In this document: positions 18,797 through 28,232 of the stretch, piece by piece
How the letters are laid out: each line of letters begins with the position of its first letter
Position numbering within the stretch: position 1 is the first letter of the stretch
DNA from: Halarcobacter ebronensis
Lineage (GTDB): Bacteria > Campylobacterota > Campylobacteria > Campylobacterales > Arcobacteraceae
Direction: 5' to 3'
Length of the DNA: 64,000 nt
Assembly: GCF_013201825.1 (NCBI RefSeq)
Contig: NZ_CP053836.1
Span: 2,604,001 to 2,668,000, forward strand
Position numbers and translations under genes: made by a program
The notes under the pieces: generated by a model
What the model saw: only the letters and a program-made list of their open reading frames with translations
The model's database searches: none
Told to the model about the DNA's origin: nothing

Positions 18797-20108
18797 AACC
18801 CTTTCTATAATTTTATTAATCTGTCTTTTACTCTCCTTTGTAATAGGATCTCCTGTAGGGTTAGCACTTGGTGGTATCGCTATGTTAATTGGATATTTTT
18901 CATGGGGAGAAGGGATTTTTAATGTAATTCCAACAACAATTGAAGGGACATATTTTAGTTATATTTTATTAGCTATCCCTTTATATATTTATATGGGTCA
19001 ACTATTATCACACACTGGTATTGGTGATGCAATGTTTAAAGCTAGTCAATTGATGATTGGTAAGGTTAGAGGTTCATTGGCAATCAGTGTTGTATTTATT
19101 TGTTCAATGATTGGTGCAATGGTTGGAATTATTGGTGCTGGAATTATGAGTTCTGGAACAATTGCTTTAAAACCAATGTTAGATGCTGGATATGATAGGA
19201 AATTGGCTCTTGGAACAATTATGGCTGGGGGTGCTTTAGGTATCCTTATTCCACCTAGTATTCCAATGGTTATGTACGCAGCTTCAACACATACTTCAGT
19301 TGGAAGAATGTTTATTGGTGCTTTAATGCCAGCATTATTAACTATTTCACTTATTGTAATTTACATTTTAATTAGTACAAAACTAAACCCAAAAAGGGCT
19401 CCTTTATTAAGTGAAACAATTGGTTTACCAGTTTTAAAAACAAAAGAGAAATTTAAAATTGCAATAGATGGTTTATTCTCTATTGGTTTAATTTTTGTTG
19501 TTTTAGGAAGTATCATCGCAGGTATTGCTACTCCAACAGAATCTGGTGCTTTAGGAGTTGGTGGAGCTATTATTCTTGCAATGTTCTTTAAAAGATTTAA
19601 ATTTAAGATCTTTAAAAAAGCAGGTTTACAAGCGGCATCTTTAATTAGTGTTGCAATGTTGATTATTTTTGGTGCTTCATTATTTAGTAACTTCCAGTTG
19701 CTTATGGGTATTCAAGGTATGATTTCTGATTTTGCACAAGGATTAGATTTGCCACCAATGGTTATAATTATGATGTTCCAAGTTATAATGATTTTATTAG
19801 GTTTTATCCTTGATGATTATGTAATTGTATTAATGTGTGCTCCTTTATTTACACCTATTGCCGTATCTTTAGGATTTGATCCAATATGGTTTGGGGTATT
19901 AATGATTATTAATATTTTGGTTGCAGTACAAACACCACCTTATGGATTTGCACTATTTTATCTAAAAGGGATTACTCCTCCTGATGTTGGAATGGGTGAG
20001 ATTTATAAATCAGTAACACCATTTATTATAATCAATTTGATTGTCTTAATTATTTGTATGATTTTCCCAGATATTGTTACTTGGTTACCAAACTTAATTA
20101 TGGGATAA
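18786..20108 (+). CDS. dctM: TRAP transporter large permease DctM
   Basis: Inner-membrane transport subunit of 440 residues with about 11-12 hydrophobic helices, in the size range of DctM proteins. The conserved segment GALGILIPPSIPMVMYA and the later TPTESGALG motif are family signatures around the Na+ and substrate path. It works with DctQ and the DctP binding proteins. uspA follows after 12 bases. Confidence 0.94.
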   Translation: MGIETLSIILLICLLLSFVIGSPVGLALGGIAMLIGYFSWGEGIFNVIPTTIEGTYFSYILLAIPLYIYMGQLLSHTGIGDAMFKASQLMIGKVRGSLAISVVFICSMIGAMVGIIGAGIMSSGTIALKPMLDAGYDRKLALGTIMAGGALGILIPPSIPMVMYAASTHTSVGRMFIGALMPALLTISLIVIYILISTKLNPKRAPLLSETIGLPVLKTKEKFKIAIDGLFSIGLIFVVLGSIIAGIATPTESGALGVGGAIILAMFFKRFKFKIFKKAGLQAASLISVAMLIIFGASLFSNFQLLMGIQGMISDFAQGLDLPPMVIIMMFQVIMILLGFILDDYVIVLMCAPLFTPIAVSLGFDPIWFGVLMIINILVAVQTPPYGFALFYLKGITPPDVGMGEIYKSVTPFIIINLIVLIICMIFPDIVTWLPNLIMG

Positions 20109-20120
20109 AGGAGTTATTTA

Positions 20121-20561
20121 ATGTTTAAAAATATTTTAGTACCAATTCATATTGCATATTCAAAAAATCATAAAAAATTATTTGAAGGTGCATTAGAAGT
20201 ATTGGATGATGATGGGAAAATGACATTGTTATTTGTAAATCAGAATAAAATCCATTCTTCAATGGCATTATATGAGGATAGTCAATCTATATATGACCAT
20301 GAAGCCTTGGATAAATTAAAAGAGATTGCAAATATACACTCTTTACCTTTGGATAAAGTATCTTTTAAAATAAAAGATGGTGTTATCCATGATGAGATTC
20401 TTAATGAATCAAAAAAACTTAATGCTGATGCTATTGTAATGATGGCAACAAAACCTGGATTAGGAAGTTATTTTATTAGCAGCACTGCTGAAAGAGTTAT
20501 TCGTCATGCAAAATGCTCTGTATTTGTTATTAGATTAGATAAAAATCGAAAAACAAACTAA
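20121..20561 (+). CDS. Universal stress protein UspA family
   Basis: Single-domain Usp protein of 146 residues. The start FKNILVPI and the nucleotide-binding loop GLGSYFISSTAERVIRHAKC (G-x2-G-x8/9-[ST] pattern) are visible, so it probably binds ATP. It sits in the TRAP operon 12 bases after dctM; Usp genes are often found with TRAP transporters (for example TeaD with TeaABC of Halomonas, where it regulates transport), and a similar role in tuning uptake is a reasonable inference. Confidence 0.88.
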   Translation: MFKNILVPIHIAYSKNHKKLFEGALEVLDDDGKMTLLFVNQNKIHSSMALYEDSQSIYDHEALDKLKEIANIHSLPLDKVSFKIKDGVIHDEILNESKKLNADAIVMMATKPGLGSYFISSTAERVIRHAKCSVFVIRLDKNRKTN

Positions 20562-20573
20562 TATCAAATTAAA

Positions 20574-20597
20574 AAGTAAAGGATCTACCCTTTACTT
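20574..20597 (+). terminator. Terminator after the TRAP-uspA operon
   Basis: Perfect 9-bp stem (AAGTAAAGG and its complement) with a 6-base loop, 12 bases after the uspA stop. Confidence 0.65.
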
Positions 20598-20707
20598 ATT
20601 TAACTGATTTTAGAACAAATTTATGAATAGATTCAAATATTCATAATTAAATTTACACTTTATTAAAACGTTTTATATACAACTTGATTTTACAAAAGGA
20701 TAATCAA

Positions 20708-21220
20708 ATGAAGATTCCTATATCTACTCAAAACCCAGACTTTAGTTTACAAATAGCTACACCTAAAGATGCCAATCTAATAGTATCTTTCATTAAAAAA
20801 CTTGCTAAATACCAAAAAATGGAAGATCTAATCACCACTACTCCTATTCGTATGGAAAAACTTCTAAAAGAAAAATTAGGGGAAGCAATTTTTGGTATCT
20901 ACCAAGGTGATATTATTGCTTTTGCATATTTTCACCAAAAGAGTTCTGCTTTTACAGGTCGAAAGGGACTTTATATTGATGCTTTTTTTGTAGATGACTG
21001 TGTAAGAGGTAAGGGTTTAGGGAAAATTATATTTCAATATCTTACAAAATATTCTCAAGATATAGGTTGTGAATATTTAGAGTGGGCTTGTTTAGATTGG
21101 AATAAACCAGCAATAAAATTTTATGAAAAATTGGGAGCAAATTGCATAGATAGTTTAAGAATCTATCGATTATCTCCAGAGGCTTTATCTTTAAATGTAA
21201 AAGAGTTTGAACAAAACTGA
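20708..21220 (+). CDS. GNAT acetyltransferase, SSAT/thialysine-acetyltransferase-like
   Basis: GNAT-fold N-acetyltransferase of about 170 residues. The acetyl-CoA loop RGKGLG is near the middle of the protein, and the following EWACLDWNKPAIKFYEKLGA closely follows the spermidine/thialysine N-acetyltransferase pattern. Substrate is therefore likely a polyamine, diamine or lysine-like amine. Start is the ATG with AAAGGA upstream; a TTG 8 codons earlier lacks a ribosome binding site. It stands between the TRAP operon and aldehyde dehydrogenase copy 2, which would fit an amine-related catabolic region, though it may be independent. Confidence 0.82.
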   Translation: MKIPISTQNPDFSLQIATPKDANLIVSFIKKLAKYQKMEDLITTTPIRMEKLLKEKLGEAIFGIYQGDIIAFAYFHQKSSAFTGRKGLYIDAFFVDDCVRGKGLGKIIFQYLTKYSQDIGCEYLEWACLDWNKPAIKFYEKLGANCIDSLRIYRLSPEALSLNVKEFEQN

Positions 21221-21259
21221 TTAAATAATTTTAAATTAAATTTCAAAATAAGGAAAAAA

Positions 21260-22651
21260 ATGAACACAATAGAAGTAACATCACCATATGATGATAGCGT
21301 AGTAGGAAACGTACCTTTTAGTACAATGGAAGAAGTAGAAGCAGCATTAGACCTAGCTTACGAAAAATTCCAAGATAGAAAAAATTGGTTACCTAAACAT
21401 AAAAGAATTGAAGTATTAGAGAATCTTGTTAAAATTATGTCTTCTCAAGTAGAAGATCTTACAAAACTTTGTGCAAGCGAAGGTGGTAAACCTTACATGG
21501 ACTCTAAAGTTGAAGCTTTAAGAGCTATCAACAGTGTTAAACTTGCAATTGAGCATTTAGGTGTTTACGAAGGTAAAGAGGTTGCTATGGGTCAAACTGC
21601 TAGTTCTGTTAACAGAATGGCTTACACTTTCAAAGAACCTATTGGTGTTGCTGTTGCTATCTCTGCTTTTAACCACCCTCTAAACCTTGCTATTGGTCAA
21701 GTTATCCCTGCTGTTGCTGTTGGGTGTCCTGTTATTATCAGACCTGCTACTCAAACTCCTATGTCTGCACTTAAAGTTGTAGAGATGTTAAAAGAAGCTG
21801 GTCTTCCTGATGGTTGGGCTCAAGGTATTGTTTGTGACAGAAAAGGTAGTGAATATTTAGCTACTTCACCTAAAACTTCTTTCTTAACATTTATTGGTTC
21901 TGCTTCTGTTGGTTGGTATTTAAGTTCTAAAGTTGCACCAGGAACAAGAGTTGCTTTAGAGCATGGTGGTGTTGCACCTGTTATTGTTGCAAAAGATGCT
22001 GATATTGAAACTATGATTCCAGATCTAGCTAAAGGTGGTTTTTACCATGCTGGTCAAGTTTGTGTTTCTGTTCAAAGGGTTTATGTTCATGAATCTATTG
22101 TTGATGAAGTTTCTTCTAAACTTGCTGCTGTTGCTTCAAAACTTGTTGTTGGAAATCAACTTGATCCTAAAACAGAAGTTGGACCACTAATTAATCATGG
22201 TGAAGTTGACAGAGTTGAGCAATGGGTTAATGAAGCAGTTGAAAAAGGTGCTAAACTTTTAGTTGGTGGGAAAAGAATCTCAGCATCTTGTTTTGAACCA
22301 ACAGTATTATTAAATCCTAGTGAGGATTCTTTAGTTTCTAAAAAAGAGGTATTTGGTCCTGTTGTTTGTATCTATTCTTATTCTGACATAGATGAAGCTA
22401 TTGCTAGAGCTAACTCTCTTCCTGTATCATTTCAAGCAGCTGTATTTAGTAAAAACATTGATACTTGTTTAAAATGTGTTAAACAGTTAAACGGAACAGC
22501 AGTTATGGTAAATGACCACACTGCATTTAGAGTTGACTGGATGCCATTTGGTGGTGCTAAAGAGAGTGGTATTGGAGTTGGTGGTATCTCTCATGTTATG
22601 GATGAAATGTCTAATGTTAAGATGATGGTTATCAAATCTTCTATTTTATAA
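21260..22651 (+). CDS. NAD(P)-dependent aldehyde dehydrogenase, copy 2
   Basis: Enzyme of 463 residues, identical to copy 1 from residue 3 (TIEVTSPYDD) onward; the N terminus is one residue shorter. Catalytic Asn, Glu (LEHGG) and Cys (GQVCVS) are conserved. It has its own leader with AAGGAAAAAA ahead of the ATG, a somewhat weaker Shine-Dalgarno than copy 1, and lies 132 bases before sucC. Two copies with different leaders may allow different regulation of the same enzyme. Confidence 0.88.
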   Translation: MNTIEVTSPYDDSVVGNVPFSTMEEVEAALDLAYEKFQDRKNWLPKHKRIEVLENLVKIMSSQVEDLTKLCASEGGKPYMDSKVEALRAINSVKLAIEHLGVYEGKEVAMGQTASSVNRMAYTFKEPIGVAVAISAFNHPLNLAIGQVIPAVAVGCPVIIRPATQTPMSALKVVEMLKEAGLPDGWAQGIVCDRKGSEYLATSPKTSFLTFIGSASVGWYLSSKVAPGTRVALEHGGVAPVIVAKDADIETMIPDLAKGGFYHAGQVCVSVQRVYVHESIVDEVSSKLAAVASKLVVGNQLDPKTEVGPLINHGEVDRVEQWVNEAVEKGAKLLVGGKRISASCFEPTVLLNPSEDSLVSKKEVFGPVVCIYSYSDIDEAIARANSLPVSFQAAVFSKNIDTCLKCVKQLNGTAVMVNDHTAFRVDWMPFGGAKESGIGVGGISHVMDEMSNVKMMVIKSSIL

Positions 22652-22693
22652 TATCTTAAAGGAAAGGGCTCACCCCCCTTCTCTTTTCTCTCT
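21266..22693 (+). repeat. 1,428-bp direct repeat, copy 2 (aldehyde dehydrogenase)
   Basis: Second copy of the repeat at 8381-9808, offset 12,885 bp, same orientation. Only one difference was noticed, C at 22025. Recombination between the copies would delete or duplicate all regulator, TRAP and gabT genes between them. Confidence 0.95.
22658..22686 (+). terminator. Terminator after aldehyde dehydrogenase copy 2
   Basis: Same imperfect hairpin as after copy 1 (AAAGGAAAGGG with CCCTTCTCTTT). It separates the dehydrogenase from sucC; the following 96 bases contain a possible -10 box GGTATAAG near 22737. Confidence 0.5.
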
Positions 22694-22782
22694 CTAATAC
22701 TTACACTTTACTTAAGCACACTTATATCAATATTTTGGTATAAGCTTTTATTCAAAACTTTTAAAACAAATATAGGAAAATT

Positions 22783-23952
22783 ATGAATTTACATGAGTAT
22801 CAAGCAAAAAACTTATTTAGAAAATTTGATATTCCAACAACAAATGGAAAACTTCTAACACACCCTTCTCAACTAGATGATATTTTAAGAAAACTTGGTG
22901 GAGATAGATGGGTTATTAAAGCACAAGTTCATGCTGGAGGAAGGGGAAAAGCTGGGGGAGTTGTTTTAGTTGACTCAAAAGCCGAAGCAAATGAAGAGGT
23001 TAGAAGACTACTTGGAAGTAAACTTGTAACATATCAAACAACAAAAGAGGGACAACCTGTTAACTCAATCTACATAGAGCAACCTTGTGATATTATCCAA
23101 CAAATATATTTAGCTTTTATTGTAGATAGAACCTCTCAAAGGATTATGATTATTACCTCAAGTGAAGGTGGAGTAGAGATTGAAGAGGTTGCACAAAACC
23201 ATCCAAATAAGATTTTAAGAAATCCAATTAATCCTGTTGTTGGTATTATGCCAGCTCAGTGTAGACAGATTTGTGATGACTTAGGTTTGGATAAAACTTT
23301 AAGTGCACAAATGATTGATTTAATGCAAAAAATTTATAAAATGTTTGTAAAAAATGACCTTTCATTGGTTGAAGTAAACCCTTTGGTTGTAACAAAACAA
23401 GGGCAACTTATCTGTCTAGATGGTAAAGTTGTTGTTGATAACTCAGCTTTATACAGACAACCAAAAATAAACGAAATTAGAGATGAAACCCAAGAAGATG
23501 AAAGGGAATTAAAAGCTGAAAAACTAGATCTTAACTATGTAACCCTTGATGGAACTATTGGATGTATGGTAAATGGAGCAGGTTTAGCAATGGCAACTAT
23601 GGATTTAATCAAAACCCATGGAGCAGAACCTGCAAACTTCCTTGATGTTGGTGGAAGTGTAAATGAAAAAAGAGTTATTGAGGCTTTTGAAATAATTCTC
23701 TCTGATGAGAAAGTAAAAGGTATCTTAGTAAATATCTTTGGTGGTATTGTAAGATGTGATATTATAGCTTCAGGTATTATTGCAGCAGCAGCTAAAATGG
23801 AGATAAAAGTTCCAATTGTTGTAAGACTTGAAGGAACAAATGCAAAAGAGGGCTTAGAGTTGATTAGAAATTCAGATGTATCAGTTTATGAAGAGGCAAA
23901 CTTAGATAAAGCCGCACAAAAAATCATTGAACTTTCAAAAGGGGCTAACTAA
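22783..23952 (+). CDS. sucC: Succinyl-CoA synthetase beta subunit (ADP-forming)
   Basis: ATP-grasp subunit of 389 residues, the usual SucC length. Recognisable parts are [15 protein letters not shown] at the N terminus, [17 protein letters not shown] for nucleotide binding, and the C-terminal [14 protein letters not shown] with LEGTNAKEG for CoA/ADP contacts. Together with SucD it interconverts succinyl-CoA and succinate with ATP formation, the point where GABA and propionate breakdown meet the TCA cycle. It overlaps sucD by one base. Confidence 0.97.
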   Translation: MNLHEYQAKNLFRKFDIPTTNGKLLTHPSQLDDILRKLGGDRWVIKAQVHAGGRGKAGGVVLVDSKAEANEEVRRLLGSKLVTYQTTKEGQPVNSIYIEQPCDIIQQIYLAFIVDRTSQRIMIITSSEGGVEIEEVAQNHPNKILRNPINPVVGIMPAQCRQICDDLGLDKTLSAQMIDLMQKIYKMFVKNDLSLVEVNPLVVTKQGQLICLDGKVVVDNSALYRQPKINEIRDETQEDERELKAEKLDLNYVTLDGTIGCMVNGAGLAMATMDLIKTHGAEPANFLDVGGSVNEKRVIEAFEIILSDEKVKGILVNIFGGIVRCDIIASGIIAAAAKMEIKVPIVVRLEGTNAKEGLELIRNSDVSVYEEANLDKAAQKIIELSKGAN

Positions 23953-24824
23953 TGGCTATTTTAATTGATAAAAATACAAAAGTGTTAGTTCAAGGTTTAA
24001 CAGGAACACAAGCTAGTTTCCATACCCAAAGAGCACTTGCATACGGAACAAATGTGGTAAGTGGTGTTGTTCCAGGCAAAAGGGGTCAAAGACACTTAGA
24101 TTTGCCTATTTACAATACTGTTGAGTGTGCAAAAAGATTAACAGGAGCAAATGCTTCTATTATTTATGTTCCAGCTCCATTTTGTAAAGATGCAATTATT
24201 GAAGCTAGTGAAAATGGGATAGAGATTATTGTTTGTATAACAGAGGGTATTCCAACAATTGATATGCTTGATGTAAAAGCAGCAGTAGATTTAAATGGTT
24301 CAACGCTTATTGGTCCAAATTGTCCTGGTATTATAACACCAAATCAATGCAAAATGGGTATTATGCCTGAATCAATCCATATGCCAGGAAGCGTTGGAAT
24401 AGTTTCTAGATCTGGAACTTTAACTTATGAAGCGGTTAATCAATCAACTTTGGCTGGATTTGGACAAAGTACTTGTGTTGGAATTGGTGGAGATCCTGTT
24501 CCTGGTTCAGATTTTATTGATATTCTAAGAAGATTTGAAGAGGATGATGAGACAAAAGCTATTGTTATGATTGGTGAGATTGGTGGAGCTAAAGAGGAAG
24601 CAGCAGCTGAATTTATTAAATCAAATATCACTAAACCAGTTGTATCTTATATTGCTGGAGTTACAGCTCCAAAAGGGAAAAGAATGGGACATGCTGGAGC
24701 TATTATTGATGGTGGTGGAAAAGGTACAGCCCAAGAGAAATATGCAGCTTTAGAGAGAGCTGGAGTTAGAACAGTTAGAACTATTACAGAGATTGCTCAA
24801 GCACTAAAAGAGGTACACCCATAA
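23952..24824 (+). CDS. sucD: Succinyl-CoA synthetase alpha subunit
   Basis: CoA-binding subunit of 290 residues, normal length. The Rossmann start ([15 protein letters not shown]), the SRSGTLTYE segment and the phosphohistidine loop [13 protein letters not shown] (His phosphorylated during catalysis) are present. Translation is coupled to sucC through a one-base overlap. Confidence 0.97.
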   Translation: MAILIDKNTKVLVQGLTGTQASFHTQRALAYGTNVVSGVVPGKRGQRHLDLPIYNTVECAKRLTGANASIIYVPAPFCKDAIIEASENGIEIIVCITEGIPTIDMLDVKAAVDLNGSTLIGPNCPGIITPNQCKMGIMPESIHMPGSVGIVSRSGTLTYEAVNQSTLAGFGQSTCVGIGGDPVPGSDFIDILRRFEEDDETKAIVMIGEIGGAKEEAAAEFIKSNITKPVVSYIAGVTAPKGKRMGHAGAIIDGGGKGTAQEKYAALERAGVRTVRTITEIAQALKEVHP

Positions 24825-24845
24825 AAAGAGGTTTCCCCTCTTTTT
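24823..24845 (+). terminator. Terminator after sucCD
   Basis: Stem AAAAAGAGG paired with CCTCTTTTT, 5-base loop, overlapping the sucD stop codon and ending in T5. Confidence 0.8.
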
Positions 24846-24941
24846 AACTAACTTTCTCTTATAAAAATTATAATAACAATTAATCTTCATAATATTAAAA
24901 CTAAAGTAGAATTACAAACTAATTTATGATATGGAAAAATT

Positions 24942-25676
24942 ATGCAACTTACAGAAGAACAACTAAAAAAATTCAATCATGATGGCTTTTTAATAATTAA
25001 AAATTTCGCACCAAAAGAGTTATGCGATAAAATTTTAGAAAAAGCAAAAAAGCATCTAGAAAAGAAACAAGCTCCAATAGAGAGTGAACAAGAGTATATG
25101 AATTTAAATGAAAACAAAATCACTGTTAGAAGATTAAGACAAGTTTTTAACAGAGAAGAGATTTTCAAAGAGTGGATGACATATAAAGAGATTAGACCTA
25201 TGCTAAAACAAGTTTTAGGTGATACTCCTGTTTTAACCCTTGCTCACCACAACTCTATTATGACAAAAATGCCTTTTGAAAGTACAAGAACATTCTGGCA
25301 TCAAGATAGACGTTATTGGAATTTTGAAAACGATAATTTAGTTTCAGTCTGGCTTGCTTTAGGTGATGAATATTTAGAAAATGGACTATTGGAATTTATC
25401 CCAAAAACTCATAAAATGAACTTTCCAAAGGACAGATTTGACGAGGCTTCTAACTTTTTAGATGAACATGAAGAGAATAAAAAACTAATAGAAAAAAGAG
25501 TTCATCAAAATTTAGAAAAAGGTGATATTGTTTTATTTCATTGTCAAACTCTGCACCATGCAAGTAAAAACAAAACTGAAAAACCTAAAATCTCTTTTGT
25601 TTATACAGTAAAAGCACAAAACAACAAACCTATAAAAGGAACTAGAAGTGATTTTGAGGAAATAGTACTTGACTAA
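24942..25676 (+). CDS. PhyH-family Fe(II)/2-oxoglutarate-dependent oxygenase
   Basis: Protein of 244 residues of the phytanoyl-CoA dioxygenase family. The facial triad is visible as H120-x-D122 (FWHQDRRYW) and a distal His at about 205 (LHHASKN). The N-terminal helix-rich start (LKKFNHDGFLIIKNF) and GDIVLFHC strand are family features. Relatives hydroxylate diverse small molecules such as ectoine or halogenated amino acids; there is no neighbouring biosynthetic gene that fixes the substrate. It overlaps tex by 8 bases and is probably cotranscribed with it. Confidence 0.85.
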   Translation: MQLTEEQLKKFNHDGFLIIKNFAPKELCDKILEKAKKHLEKKQAPIESEQEYMNLNENKITVRRLRQVFNREEIFKEWMTYKEIRPMLKQVLGDTPVLTLAHHNSIMTKMPFESTRTFWHQDRRYWNFENDNLVSVWLALGDEYLENGLLEFIPKTHKMNFPKDRFDEASNFLDEHEENKKLIEKRVHQNLEKGDIVLFHCQTLHHASKNKTEKPKISFVYTVKAQNNKPIKGTRSDFEEIVLD

Positions 25677-27780
25677 TGACCTTTTTAAACTACTAGAAGA
25701 GAAAACAAAGCTATCAAGAAGAGTTATTGAAAATATCATAAAACTTCTTGATGAAGGGTGTACTATCCCTTTTATAGCTAGATATAGAAAAGATTTGACA
25801 AATAGTGCAACAGATGAAGAGTTGAGAGTTTTTGAAGAGATTTTTAACTACTCAAAAAAAATGATTGAAAGAAAAGAGGAGATAATTTCTCTTTTAAAGG
25901 AGAAAAACTTTTTAAATGAAAAAGTCTTAAAAAGTTTAGAAGAAGCCACAACCTTACAAGCATTGGAAGATATTTACGCACCTTTTAAAGAGAAAAAATC
26001 TTCAAGAACAACTTTTGCAATAGAGAATAATCTTGAAGGTTTGGCAAATATTATCCAATCAATGAAATACTCTAAAAATGAAGTTGAAGCAAAAGCAAAA
26101 TCTTTTTTAAATGAAAATATAAAAACTATTGAAGAGGCAATCTCTAGTGCAAAAGATATTATCGCCCAAAGATATGCCGATGATTTCAAATCAAAAGAGA
26201 TTGTTAGAAATCTTCTTTTAAACTGGGGGATTTTAGAGATAAAAGAAGCAAAAGAGTTTAAAAAAGATGGTTTATATGCTAACTTTGTTGGACAAAAAGA
26301 GAAGATAAAATATATAAAGTCCCATAGAGTTTTGGCAATTTTAAGAGCTGTAAATGAAAAAGAACTAAGTGTAAAAATTGATATTGATGAAGATAATATT
26401 TTAGAAAATATAAAAAAATATAAAATCCCTTCAAGTGCTAACTCTTCAAAAGAACTTGTCTTTGAAGCCTATAAAGATGGACTAAAAAGGCTTCTTCTTC
26501 CAAGTTTAAAAAGAGAGGTTTTAACTACACTTAAAGAGAGAGCTTCAAAAGAAGCAATTGAACTTTTTGGGAAAAATCTAAAAGAGCTTTTACAAACAGC
26601 ACCTTTAGTAAATCAAACTATTTTAGGTCTTGATCCAGGTTACAAAACTGGTTGTAAGTTAGCAGTTATTGATAAAGATGGGCAATATTTAGATAGTGCT
26701 GTTATCTATCCAACTAAACCAAAAGAGGACATTGAAGGCTCTTCAAAAATAGTACAAGATTTAATAAAAAAACATAATATTACAGCAATTGCAATAGGAA
26801 ATGGAACGGCTTCAAGGGAAAGTGCAGATTTTATAGGAGAGTTGATAGAAAAAAACTCTTTAGATGTAAAGTATGCAATTGTTAGTGAGATTGGAGCTAG
26901 CGTTTATTCTGCTTCAAAAATAGCAAGTTTGGAGTATCCAAATTTGGATGTTACAATAAGAGGGGCAATTTCAATAGCAAGTAGACTGCGAGATCCTATG
27001 GCAGCCCTTGTTAAAATAGATCCAAAATCTCTTGGAATTGGGCAATATCAACACGATGTAAATCAAAAAGAGTTGGCGCAAAAACTAGAAAATATAACAA
27101 TAGATTTGGTAAATAAAGTAGGTGTTGATTTAAACTCTGCCTCTTTTAAACTACTCTCTTTTATCTCAGGGATTTCAGAAAAACTTGCAATTAATATTGT
27201 TGAACAAAGGGAAAAAAAAGGGAAGTTTTCAACTAAAGAGGAGCTTTTAAAAGTAAAAGGTATTGGAGAAAAAGCCTATGAACAAAGCGTTGGATTTTTA
27301 CGTATAAAAGATGGGAAATCTATTTTTGATAATACCTCTATTCACCCAGAAGATTATGAGATAGCAAAAAAGATTAAAACCTTTGATATAAAAAATCCTA
27401 ACACTTCAACCTTTGAAGAACTTTCTTCAAAGTTAGATATCTCAAATATAAAAGCAAAAGATATAATCACCGAGTTAAATAATCCAGGTTATGACGTAAG
27501 AGTAGAGTTTAACCAAGTAACCTTTTCAAGCTCTATTACAAAACTTGAGGATTTAAAAGAGGGAGATATCTTAAGTGGAATAGTTAGAAATATTACAGAC
27601 TTTGGAGCTTTTGTTGATATTGGTTTAAAAAATGATGCCCTACTTCATATTTCACAAATAAGTGACAAAAGAGTCTCTCATCCAAGTGAAGTTCTAAGTA
27701 TAAATCAAAATTTAGAGAGTATAAAAGTAATAGGTGTTGATTTAGAGAAACAGCGTATTAGTTTAAGTCTAAAAAACTAG
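25669..27780 (+). CDS. tex: Tex family RNA-binding transcription accessory protein
   Basis: Protein of 703 residues with the complete Tex architecture: helical N domain, YqgF/RNase H-like domain beginning near residue 319 (ILGLDPGYKTGCK), helix-hairpin-helix region (about 490-560, VKGIGEKAYEQSVGFLRI) and C-terminal S1 RNA-binding domain (about 630-700, GIVRNITDFGAFVDIG). Starts at a TTG inside the end of the preceding oxygenase gene; no in-frame ATG is closer. Tex is a conserved nucleic-acid-binding factor influencing transcription. Confidence 0.94.
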   Translation: MTNDLFKLLEEKTKLSRRVIENIIKLLDEGCTIPFIARYRKDLTNSATDEELRVFEEIFNYSKKMIERKEEIISLLKEKNFLNEKVLKSLEEATTLQALEDIYAPFKEKKSSRTTFAIENNLEGLANIIQSMKYSKNEVEAKAKSFLNENIKTIEEAISSAKDIIAQRYADDFKSKEIVRNLLLNWGILEIKEAKEFKKDGLYANFVGQKEKIKYIKSHRVLAILRAVNEKELSVKIDIDEDNILENIKKYKIPSSANSSKELVFEAYKDGLKRLLLPSLKREVLTTLKERASKEAIELFGKNLKELLQTAPLVNQTILGLDPGYKTGCKLAVIDKDGQYLDSAVIYPTKPKEDIEGSSKIVQDLIKKHNITAIAIGNGTASRESADFIGELIEKNSLDVKYAIVSEIGASVYSASKIASLEYPNLDVTIRGAISIASRLRDPMAALVKIDPKSLGIGQYQHDVNQKELAQKLENITIDLVNKVGVDLNSASFKLLSFISGISEKLAINIVEQREKKGKFSTKEELLKVKGIGEKAYEQSVGFLRIKDGKSIFDNTSIHPEDYEIAKKIKTFDIKNPNTSTFEELSSKLDISNIKAKDIITELNNPGYDVRVEFNQVTFSSSITKLEDLKEGDILSGIVRNITDFGAFVDIGLKNDALLHISQISDKRVSHPSEVLSINQNLESIKVIGVDLEKQRISLSLKN

Positions 27781-27799
27781 AAGAGTTCTTCTAGTTTTT
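27772..27799. terminator. Shared bidirectional terminator between tex and ridA
   Basis: Perfect 12-bp stem (AAAAACTAGAAG and its complement) with loop AGTT. It contains the tex stop and reaches into the end of the convergent ridA gene; A5 and T5 flanks allow function on both strands. Confidence 0.85.
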
Positions 27800-28174
27800 A
27801 TATGCTATTACTTCCACTTCCACAAGTACATTTTTAGGAAGTGTTTTAACTGCAACCGTACTTCTAGCTGGAGCAGTTTCACCTTTAAAATATGTTCCAT
27901 AAACTTCATTAAATGCAACAAAATCACCCATATCTGCTAAAAAACAAGTTGTTTTAAGTACATTTTCAAAAGAGCTTCCAGCCTCTTCTAATACAGCTTT
28001 TAGATTTTCCATTACCCTTGTGGTTTGCTCTTTAACTCCACCAGATACAACTTCCATAGTTTCTGGATCTAAGGCAATTTGACCAGAAGTAAATACTAAC
28101 TTATCAAAAGATGTTGCTTGATTATATGGTCCTATTGCATCTGGCGCTTTTTTTGTTGAAATTATCTCTTTCAT
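27791..28174 (-). CDS. ridA: RidA family enamine/imine deaminase
   Basis: Protein of 127 residues, typical RidA/YjgF size. Signature residues are the N-terminal APDAIGPYNQA, the SGQIALDPET segment and PARSTVAVKTLPKNVLVEVE with the catalytic arginine and glutamate. It hydrolyses reactive enamines formed by PLP enzymes such as threonine dehydratase, releasing ammonia. ATG preceded by AAAGGGAT. It stands alone between convergent tex and the Nudix gene. Confidence 0.93.
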   Translation of the reverse strand: MKEIISTKKAPDAIGPYNQATSFDKLVFTSGQIALDPETMEVVSGGVKEQTTRVMENLKAVLEEAGSSFENVLKTTCFLADMGDFVAFNEVYGTYFKGETAPARSTVAVKTLPKNVLVEVEVIAYKN

Positions 28175-28232
28175 TTTATCCCTTTTTATTTATATATTTG
28201 ATTCAAATTTAAAAAATTTATTATACTGCTAT

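Noticed and set aside
8381-22693. Duplications as a simple assembly artefact
   Set aside because: All four repeat copies have distinct flanks at both ends and the aldehyde dehydrogenase copies differ by one base and in their N termini, so a collapsed or mirrored assembly is not the simplest explanation; long reads would still be decisive.
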